Shown: positions 6,481 through 12,026 of the stretch, one piece after another
Layout of the letters: each line of letters starts with the position of its first letter
How positions within the stretch are numbered: position 1 is the first letter of the stretch
Source: a virus
Reading direction: 5' to 3' (one strand)
Virus record (IMG/VR): IMGVR_UViG_3300042010_000244
Span: 1-24,377 of that record
Length of the DNA: 24,377 nt
Notes under the pieces: generated by a model
Databases searched by the model: none
What the model saw: the letters and a program-made list of their open reading frames with translations, nothing else
Told to the model about the DNA's origin: nothing
Program-made: the position numbers and the translations under genes

Positions 6481-7233
6481 ATGACTCAGACCGCTGTTAT
6501 TCCCGACTACCTTAAACCCCCAATGGAACGGCTTGAGACGGCCAGAGAAGCACATCTGACCAATGCCCGACGCATGGACGAAACCGCGACGGCCATCAGC
6601 CAGGTGAAAGCACAAAAAAACGAACTGGAGCAGGAAAACGGAAATGATTCCGGCGCATGGCGAAACGCCTTTCGTGCCAATGGCGCGGTTATTACCGACG
6701 AGCTGAAACAACGCCATCTTGCGCGCGTGGCACGGCGGGAGCTGGCGCAGGAATGTGACAATATGAATGAGGTGCTGTCTTTCGAGCTGGACAGCCTTAA
6801 AGGAGCGTGTGACCAGACGGCCAGAGCGTATCGTCAGGCACATCACAGCGTCCTTAATCAGGCCGCTGGTCGCTATATCGTCTCGCATGAAGAAGTACAG
6901 CGCATCAGCATCCGTAACCGGCTGCATGATTTTATGCAGCAGAACGGCGCAGAGCTGGCCGCTGCACTGGCACCTGAGCTGATGGGGATTAAGAACCAGC
7001 CTGCGATGATAAAAAACCGTGCGCTTGACCGTTCGGTGGCATATCTCCGTGAAGCTCTATCAGTCTGGCTGGCAGCAGGAAATGAAATTAATTATTCTGC
7101 ACAGGATAACGACATTTTAACGGCCATCGGATACAGGCCTGACGCGCCTTCGCGGGAGGATAATCGTGAAAAATTCACCCCTGCACAGAACATGATTTAC
7201 GCCCGTCGACGCACCGAACTGGCCGCGCAGTAG
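6481..7233 (+). CDS. psu: Psu family polarity suppression protein with long N-terminal region
   Basis: P4 Psu binds Rho and blocks termination, and it also decorates the satellite capsid. Residues 126-250 closely match the C-terminal two thirds of P4 Psu as I recall it (NQAAGRYI, RDFMQQ-type helix, AALAPELMG, INYSAQD, REKFTPAQNMI). The first 125 residues are a charged, helical, probably coiled-coil region, about twice as long as in P4 Psu (190 aa total). The ATG at 6481 has GAGGAG 7-8 bases upstream; an ATG at 6415 lies at the -10 side of the predicted promoter and is unlikely. The gene is alone in its late transcript, with no sid or delta before it, and is followed by a hairpin and cos. Confidence 0.88.
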   Translation: MTQTAVIPDYLKPPMERLETAREAHLTNARRMDETATAISQVKAQKNELEQENGNDSGAWRNAFRANGAVITDELKQRHLARVARRELAQECDNMNEVLSFELDSLKGACDQTARAYRQAHHSVLNQAAGRYIVSHEEVQRISIRNRLHDFMQQNGAELAAALAPELMGIKNQPAMIKNRALDRSVAYLREALSVWLAAGNEINYSAQDNDILTAIGYRPDAPSREDNREKFTPAQNMIYARRRTELAAQ

Positions 7234-7279
7234 CCTGTCAAAAAATCCCTGTAAATCACGTCATTTTTCCCAAATTAAG

Positions 7280-7306
7280 CCATGCATCCTTAAGGTGCAT
7301 GGTTTT
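7280..7306 (+). terminator. Hairpin downstream of psu
   Basis: CCATGCA (7280-7286) pairs with TGCATGG (7296-7302), around CCTTAAGG with a one-base bulge, and four T residues follow. This is a plausible but modest terminator for the psu transcript before cos. Confidence 0.5.
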
Positions 7307-7406
7307 GCATGTGTTTTCGCGCGCCTGCACTCCCTGCCAGCGCCAGTCGCGGCGCGGCCTGAGGCCACCTTTGCACCTGCATTAAAAGCGGCCCCTTAAG
7401 CGGGCA

Positions 7407-7425
7407 GGCGTGGCGGGGAGAGCAT
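7407..7425. other. P2/P4-type cos site
   Basis: GGCGTGGCGGGGAGAGCAT followed by TGCGCGC differs at three positions from the 19-base P2/P4 cohesive end as I remember it (GGCGAGGCGGGGAAAGCAC). It lies downstream of psu, where P4 has cos. It would let a P2-like helper terminase cut and package the element. The GC-rich DNA from about 7317 to 7435 is the probable terminase recognition region. Confidence 0.7.
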
Positions 7426-7687
7426 TGCGCGCTAAGTTAAAGATACTTTTAATTTTACAACTACGTTGTGATATCTTTTTAACTCGCTAATTCAATAGTG
7501 ATAAAACAATTGTTTATAGCTAATAATAATCAATTCCAGACTAACAATCGTCAAAAACTATGTTTTGTGAATGGCTATCTAAAAATACTGGCTTAATTAT
7601 TTGACGTGATCTAAAGTACTGATGAAATTATTATACTGATTTAATTTTTTAACTGCTAAAAACATTAACAAAAAATAAGGGATTCAC
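7426..7687. other. AT-rich leader of the GHKL-nuclease gene
   Basis: Base composition shifts sharply from GC-rich cos DNA to AT-rich DNA near 7435, marking the cargo junction. A perfect 12-bp palindrome, AAACAATTGTTT, lies at 7504-7515. TATACT at 7632-7637 could be a -10 element, but no -35 at normal spacing is convincing (TTGACG at 7601 is 25 bases away). I see no coding sequence. Confidence 0.45.
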
Positions 7688-9673
7688 ATGGCAGAGAAAT
7701 CATTTAATGTAGAAGTACAGATGGATTATTTAGATAAGGTTTCTAAATCTTCTGCATTACAAGCAATCGCTGAGTTGGTATGGAATGCCTTAGATGCTGA
7801 TGCTGAAAATGTATATGTTGATTTGACAGAGTCTGAGTTAGGACTCTCGCATATATTTATCAGGGATGATGGTAATGGTATTCCCTATGAGAATGCAGAA
7901 AAATTATTTAGTTCACTGGGCGGATCATGGAAAAAAGACAAGGTTTTATCAGAAAGAAAATCTCGTTTTTTACACGGAAAAGAAGGGCAGGGACGTTTTA
8001 AGGCATTCTCAATAGGTCGATATATTGAGTGGGATACTACTTATTTACTTGATGATGTATATTATGAATATAAAATAAAAGGAATAGCTGATAATAAGAA
8101 AAAGATTTCAGTTTCTGATAAGGTAGTATCAAATGAAGTTAAATCAGGAACAGTTGTTTCTATATTGGAATTGGTGAAAAACTTCACCTCTTTGACACCT
8201 CAAAAACTATCTGAGTTTCTTTCCACTACACTTGCTTTATATCTTAGTAAATACCCATCCGTAAAAGTATTTGTAAATCGAGAACAAATCGATCCAACAG
8301 CACAGATTTTATTTGATACAAGCTATAAATTAGATGATGTAGTTTATTGTGATGAATTACATTCATATGAGTTACAAGTTATTGAATGGAAGTCAGCTAA
8401 AGAAAATGAGATTTTTTTATGCGACAAAGAAGGTTTTCCCTTAATAAGTTATGAGAAGAAAATTAGAGGGACTGGTACATATTCTTATTCTGTTTATTTG
8501 AAGTCTACACATTTGACCAAACTTTCCCATGAGGGTACTTTGTCGCTCATGGATTTAGAGCCTTCTTTAAGCCCTGTATTAAATAAAGTCGAAGGTTTGA
8601 TAAAGGAACACTTCCGGAAAAGAGATCATGAAAAGTCAAGGGAGTTAATTGATAAATGGAAAAATGAAGGTGTTTATCCGTATGTTGGTAAGGCCGAAAA
8701 TATTGTTGAGGATGCTGAAAGAAAAGTATTCGATATTATGGCCATCAATGTTATAAAATACATACCACAATTTGATAATGGCGACCTTAAACTTAAGAAA
8801 TTTCAGTTTAAATTACTCAAGCATATTGTTGGGAGTTGCCCTGATGACTTGAGAACTATATTAGAGGAGGTTCTCTCGCTTCCTAAGGAAAAACAAGCTG
8901 AATTGGCTGAGATATTAAGGGATGCCTCATTGTCAGCTGTTATTAGTGTTTCCAAAATAATTACTGATAGATTGAAGTTCATATCTGGGCTTGAGAATGT
9001 ATTATTTCATCCGAATACAAGAAAAGTATTCAAAGAGAGAAGTCAGCTTCATAAAATAATGGCGGATAATACATGGTTTTTTGGTGAGTCTTTTACATTG
9101 AGTGTCAATGATAAGTCACTAACTGAAGTATTAAAAGTACATTTGGAAAAGCAAGGGATTGATATTCCAGTTGATGAGAAAGTAACAAGGATAGATGGTA
9201 GTGTAGGTATTGTTGATTTAATGCTTACTAGAAGTATAGGCAAAAATTACCCAGATGAGCGTGAGCATATTATTATCGAATTAAAGGCACCTAAAGTAAA
9301 TATAGGTCAATCAGAAATAGAACAGGTTAAATCCTATGCGTATGCAGTTGCTGAAGACGCAAGATTTAATGGTTTAAAAACAAAGTGGAACTTCTGGGTT
9401 ATATCGAATGAGCTCACAACTTATGCTCTCAGAGAATTAAAACAAAAAAACCTTCCTGAAGGTGCAATATATCAAGCTGAAGAAATGACTATTTGGATAA
9501 AAACTTGGTCCCAACTTATTCAAGAGAACAAACATAGATTGGGTTTTCTACAGAATCAGCTTAATATTTCGTATGACCGTGAAGATGGACTACAGTTCTT
9601 AAAGCAAAAGTATGCTGAGTACACTGAGGGCGTTGTATTTGAAAATGAATCACAGGATGAGTATATAGATTAA
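7688..9673 (+). CDS. GHKL ATPase fused to PD-(D/E)XK nuclease-like domain, putative antiphage protein
   Basis: This is a 661-aa cytoplasmic protein. The N-terminal GHKL (HSP90/MutL/MORC-like) ATPase has the N-box E29-LVW-N33 with D36/D38, the DxGxG box D60-D-G-N-G64, and a GxxGxG lid at 97-102. A long, mostly helical middle follows. The C-terminal domain shows GIVD510LML, then IIIE531-L-K533, and a following Q-V-K-S-Y motif, the pattern of PD-(D/E)XK nucleases and close in style to the Shedu-like DUF4263 group. ATP-driven clamping that controls DNA cutting is inferred. The ATG at 7688 has AAGGG upstream. The gene is strongly AT-rich, unlike its neighbours, and sits between psu/cos and int, the known defence hotspot of P4 satellites. 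I cannot name a characterised system it belongs to. Confidence 0.8.
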   Translation: MAEKSFNVEVQMDYLDKVSKSSALQAIAELVWNALDADAENVYVDLTESELGLSHIFIRDDGNGIPYENAEKLFSSLGGSWKKDKVLSERKSRFLHGKEGQGRFKAFSIGRYIEWDTTYLLDDVYYEYKIKGIADNKKKISVSDKVVSNEVKSGTVVSILELVKNFTSLTPQKLSEFLSTTLALYLSKYPSVKVFVNREQIDPTAQILFDTSYKLDDVVYCDELHSYELQVIEWKSAKENEIFLCDKEGFPLISYEKKIRGTGTYSYSVYLKSTHLTKLSHEGTLSLMDLEPSLSPVLNKVEGLIKEHFRKRDHEKSRELIDKWKNEGVYPYVGKAENIVEDAERKVFDIMAINVIKYIPQFDNGDLKLKKFQFKLLKHIVGSCPDDLRTILEEVLSLPKEKQAELAEILRDASLSAVISVSKIITDRLKFISGLENVLFHPNTRKVFKERSQLHKIMADNTWFFGESFTLSVNDKSLTEVLKVHLEKQGIDIPVDEKVTRIDGSVGIVDLMLTRSIGKNYPDEREHIIIELKAPKVNIGQSEIEQVKSYAYAVAEDARFNGLKTKWNFWVISNELTTYALRELKQKNLPEGAIYQAEEMTIWIKTWSQLIQENKHRLGFLQNQLNISYDREDGLQFLKQKYAEYTEGVVFENESQDEYID

Positions 9674-9686
9674 CATAATTGAAAGG

Positions 9687-9714
9687 CTCGCCAGTTTATT
9701 CTGGCGAGTTTCTT
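9687..9714. terminator. Bidirectional terminator between cargo gene and integrase
   Basis: A perfect 8-bp stem, CTCGCCAG-TTTATT-CTGGCGAG, is followed on the plus strand by TTTCTT. On the minus strand it is followed by CCTTTC. It lies 14 bases past the cargo gene stop, and its tail overlaps the integrase stop codon, so it can serve both converging genes. Confidence 0.85.
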
Positions 9715-10903
9715 AAAGACTGGATACTTTATTACCCCACCAATTCATTAATTCTATTCTTTGCGGAAGATATATAGAGCGATTATAAGCTCTTCGTACT
9801 TCATCTTTATCACTATGAGCTAGTGCTGCCTCAATAACATCAGCATTGAATCCTGCTTCATTCATGGCAGTACTGGCTATAGAACGTAAACCATGTGCAA
9901 CAAGCTTTCCACCATAACCAATTCTCTTCAGCGCAGCATTAGCAGTCTGGCTATTCATTGGCAGCTTAGGGTCATTTCTGCTAGGAAAAACATGTTCTCG
10001 ATGGGCACTGATTGGCTTCATCACTTCTAAAATTTCTAATGCTTGAGGAGACAAAGGTACGATGTGCTCTCGTTTAGCCTTCATCCGTTCGGCTGGAATC
10101 GTCCAAAGCTTCGCATCAAGATCGATCTCTTCCCACCGAGCTCCGGAAGCCTCAGAAGGACGCACAAGGGTCAGGAGCTGCCACTCAATTAGACAGCGAG
10201 TCGAAACAGATAGATTCGACATGACTAGAGAACGCATCAGCTTTGGCAATTCCTCTGGCCGCAGCGTCGGCATATTTTGCTTTTTGGGCTTCTCAAAGGC
10301 CATCCCAACTCCTGAGGCTGGGTTCGCATCAATCAGACCCGTGTTTACGGCATAAATCATTATCTCGTTAATGCGTTGCACCAGTCGACGTACAGTCTCA
10401 AGCGCCCCACGAGCTTTGATGGGCTCAAGAGCTTCAACCAGTGTCCGGGCTTTGATTTGCTGAACAGGGATCTCACCGATGGCAGGGAATACATCTTTCT
10501 CCAGTGAGCGCCAAATGTCTTTTGCGTAATCAGGGGTAACGCTTTTGCTTTTGAGCTGGAACCAGTTAGCGGCGACCGTTGAAAAAATACTGTCCAGTGC
10601 GATTTGCTGCTGTTCCTCTGCAACTTCAGCTTGAATCTGTGGGTCGATTCCATTGGCTAATAAGGCAAGGTAATCAGCTCTTAACCCTCGGGCATCAGCA
10701 AGCGATAGGGCGGGGAAGGCTCCGAGTCCCATCATTGTCCGCTGTTTTGTTGCCGGACGTTGATAACGGAAACGCCAGAGCTTTTTGCCGCTGGTTTTCA
10801 CTATCAGGAAAAGCCCATCGCCATCATGTAGCGTTAGATCCTTCTCTAGCGCTTTAGCGCGCAGAACTTCGGTGTTGGTCAGGGGGCGTGTTGTCCGTGC
10901 CAC
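9713..10903 (-). CDS. int: P4-family tyrosine integrase of the satellite
   Basis: This 396-aa tyrosine recombinase integrates the element into the 3' end of ssrA. It has an N-terminal DUF4102 arm-binding domain (about 1-90), a core-binding domain (about 100-205) and a catalytic domain with R248, a Lys near 275-277, H337-x-x-R340, H363 and nucleophile Y373; all are present. The start is GTG at 10903, with AAGGAG 8 bases upstream and MARTTRPLTN matching the second integrase. Its first codon lies 185 bases from ssrA. The GTATAC palindrome at 10923-10976 covers its promoter region, suggesting self-repression. Protein similarity to the truncated copy at 1-723 is high while many third codon positions differ, so the two are old relatives, not a recent duplication. 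Confidence 0.95.
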   Translation of the reverse strand: MARTTRPLTNTEVLRAKALEKDLTLHDGDGLFLIVKTSGKKLWRFRYQRPATKQRTMMGLGAFPALSLADARGLRADYLALLANGIDPQIQAEVAEEQQQIALDSIFSTVAANWFQLKSKSVTPDYAKDIWRSLEKDVFPAIGEIPVQQIKARTLVEALEPIKARGALETVRRLVQRINEIMIYAVNTGLIDANPASGVGMAFEKPKKQNMPTLRPEELPKLMRSLVMSNLSVSTRCLIEWQLLTLVRPSEASGARWEEIDLDAKLWTIPAERMKAKREHIVPLSPQALEILEVMKPISAHREHVFPSRNDPKLPMNSQTANAALKRIGYGGKLVAHGLRSIASTAMNEAGFNADVIEAALAHSDKDEVRRAYNRSIYLPQRIELMNWWGNKVSSL

Positions 10904-10922
10904 TGTGGCCGCTCCTTCATGA

Positions 10923-10976
10923 ATTGGTATACGCTTTTAGGTATACATCCTACCGTATACCTAAACGTATACCAAT
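10923..10976. repeat. Integrase arm-site palindrome, GTATAC type
   Basis: A 54-base element runs from ATTGGTATACG to CGTATACCAAT with four GTATAC copies. Its two halves are inverted repeats of about 22-24 bases around ATCCTACC, interrupted by a 2-base indel. It lies between int and its att core, where arm-type sites are expected, and overlaps the int promoter region. Confidence 0.75.
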
Positions 10977-11019
10977 AATCACCGGATTTAGCCGGATGCT
11001 CTCGGACAACTACAGACAC

Positions 11020-11051
11020 AAAAAAGCCCACAGGGCTTGTGCCGTGCGGGC
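11020..11051 (-). terminator. Terminator downstream of ssrA
   Basis: On the minus strand GCCCGCA and TGTGGGC form a stem with one mismatch, followed by six T residues. It lies 37 bases past the CCA end of ssrA. It is inside the satellite, so the element supplies the host gene with a replacement terminator. Confidence 0.8.
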
Positions 11052-11087
11052 TTTCAGGATTTCACCGGACGTATCCGGATCATAATG

Positions 11088-11110
11088 TGGTGGAGCTGGC
11101 GGGAGTTGAA
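11088..11110. other. Right attachment core within the ssrA 3' end
   Basis: This is the 3' acceptor stem and T-arm side of ssrA, ending in CCA at 11088. P4-type integrases commonly use such tRNA-like ends. The matching decayed core is at 918-939. The exact crossover point cannot be set from one sequence. Confidence 0.7.
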
Positions 11111-11450
11111 CCCGCGTCCGAAATTCCTACATCCTCGGTACTACATGCTTAGTCTGTCTTTACATTCACCTGCCAGCTGCGAACAGACACGCCACTGACA
11201 AACTAGCCTGATTAGTTTTAACGCTTCAACCCCAGGCAGGGCATCCACGCGATCTCTTTTGGGTTTGACCTCTCTTGATCCCCGTCCTAAGAGCGGAGGC
11301 TAGGGAGAGAGGGCTCTTAGCAGGTTATTAAGCTGCTAAAGCGTAGTTTTCGTCGTTTGCGACTATTTTTTTGCGGCTTTTTACGAGGCAAACCGCCCCT
11401 CGGCATGCACCTTGGGTTTCGCAAATCCCGTCGAATCCAGAATCAGCCCC
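11088..11450 (-). ncRNA. ssrA: Transfer-messenger RNA (tmRNA)
   Basis: This is 363 bases long, from 5' GGGGCTGATTCTGGATTCG to 3' AGCTCCACCA, and nearly identical to the E. coli gene as I recall it. It rescues stalled ribosomes with SmpB by adding a degradation tag. The tag frame at 11360-11328 (minus strand) encodes ANDENYALAA followed by TAA. The tRNA-like ends pair correctly (GGGGCU with AGCUCC), so integration has preserved function. The 3' end doubles as the satellite's attachment site. The gene diverges from bapA; smpB, next to ssrA in E. coli, is not in the window. Confidence 0.98.
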
Positions 11451-11464
11451 AATGTGTTGAACAC

Positions 11465-11470
11465 AGTATA
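11465..11470 (-). promoter_or_regulatory. ssrA -10 element
   Basis: TATACT on the minus strand ends 14 bases before the mature 5' end of ssrA. This would give a short 5' leader that is later trimmed. No clear -35 hexamer is visible at 17 bases. Confidence 0.6.
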
Positions 11471-11643
11471 ACAGATTTTTGACACGGCACACCAGTCCAT
11501 ATGGCTGCAACTTACGTCCGGCGCGCGTTTGCTCAAAGTGTGAACAGCGCGTGGACTGTGATGTGTAAGCGTCACTTCATTTGTCTGAAGCACGCCTGAA
11601 TATAAACGACTAAAAATAAAATTAAATGGCAAATAAGATAATA

Positions 11644-11657
11644 CAGGATATATCCTG
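11644..11657. promoter_or_regulatory. Operator-like palindrome, copy 1
   Basis: CAGGATATATCCTG is a perfect 14-bp palindrome, 370 bases upstream of bapA. The same sequence, less one end base, recurs at 11749-11762. The binding protein is unknown. Confidence 0.5.
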
Positions 11658-11748
11658 CTATATATTTACACTCAACTTACATTATATGAATTTAAAGTAA
11701 TCACGGATGATTTCATTTAAGTGCTGCTTAACCTTTATTTCAGTATGT

Positions 11749-11762
11749 CAGGATATATCCTC
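11749..11762. promoter_or_regulatory. Operator-like palindrome, copy 2
   Basis: CAGGATATATCCTC matches copy 1 at 13 of 14 bases and lies exactly 105 bases (10 helical turns) further on, 265 bases upstream of bapA. Spacing by whole turns suits cooperative binding or looping. Confidence 0.5.
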
Positions 11763-11842
11763 TTTAAGAAAAAAAATATGTATAAATTTGTGATATTCGA
11801 ATTTGCCAATTTAGGAAAAGTCATTATATATTTTAAACAGAT

Positions 11843-11890
11843 GATTTTCGTGGTTCTGCAATGGATGAAACATCAAAACCACTGAAAATC
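11843..11890 (+). promoter_or_regulatory. Imperfect hairpin in the bapA upstream region
   Basis: GATTTTCGTGGTT (11843-11855) pairs with AACCACTGAAAATC (11877-11890) with one bulged base and a 21-base loop. The loop contains the start codon of the small open frame at 11861. No T-run follows, so it is more likely a regulatory leader structure than a terminator. Confidence 0.4.
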
Positions 11891-11995
11891 AAAGAGTTAC
11901 CTCATAAATCGCTCCCAAATCTTAACCGAGCTCAATTCTGCCAGATAACTTTGGCTGCCATTGGCTTATCCAAAATAAATTCGACAGGTGCGTAA
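11861..11995 (+). CDS. Possible 44-aa upstream open reading frame of bapA
   Basis: The frame begins MDETSKPLKIKELPHKSLPN and ends 31 bases before the bapA start. I do not recognise the peptide. No clear ribosome binding site precedes its ATG, which lies in the loop of the hairpin at 11843-11890. It could be a short regulatory peptide, the remnant of a larger gene or chance. The AT-rich setting makes a 45-codon frame only mildly unusual. Confidence 0.25.
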   Translation: MDETSKPLKIKELPHKSLPNLNRAQFCQITLAAIGLSKINSTGA

Positions 11996-12026
11996 TAACA
12001 GGCACTTGCTGCACGAGGAATATAAT

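Larger units (their letters stand above)
918..11087. mobile_element. P4-like satellite prophage integrated in ssrA
   Basis: The element is about 10.2 kb (P4 itself is about 11.6 kb). It is bounded by the decayed ssrA core at 918-939 and the ssrA 3' end at 11088-11110. GTATAC-type arm palindromes lie inside both ends (985-1020 and 10923-10976). It carries alpha primase-helicase, an orf106 homologue, an Icd-like gene, CI-type RNA immunity, AlpA/Vis, ori and crr iterons, psu, cos and integrase. I found no sid, delta, gop, beta or cII. Two AT-rich cargo genes sit at the crr side (1239-2009) and between psu and int (7688-9673). It would need a P2-like helper for packaging. Confidence 0.85.
11451..12026. 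other. ssrA-bapA divergent regulatory region
   Basis: These 576 AT-rich bases separate the two divergent genes. They hold the ssrA -10 element, two AGGATATATCCT palindromes, a long imperfect hairpin and one small open frame, each listed separately. The bapA promoter must be here, but several TATA-like stretches make a single choice unsafe. Confidence 0.6.

Noticed and set aside
6280-6927. 215-codon minus-strand frame opposite psu and the origin
   Set aside because: It overlaps iterons, the late promoter and the conserved psu sequence; composition is that of a shadow frame.
7601-7637. TTGACG and TATACT as a promoter for the GHKL-nuclease gene
   Set aside because: The spacing is 25 bases, too long for a sigma-70 promoter.
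7688-8050. Histidine kinase or MutL for the GHKL protein
   Set aside because: No H-box, receiver or membrane segments, and the C-terminus shows a nuclease pattern rather than the MutL dimerisation domain.
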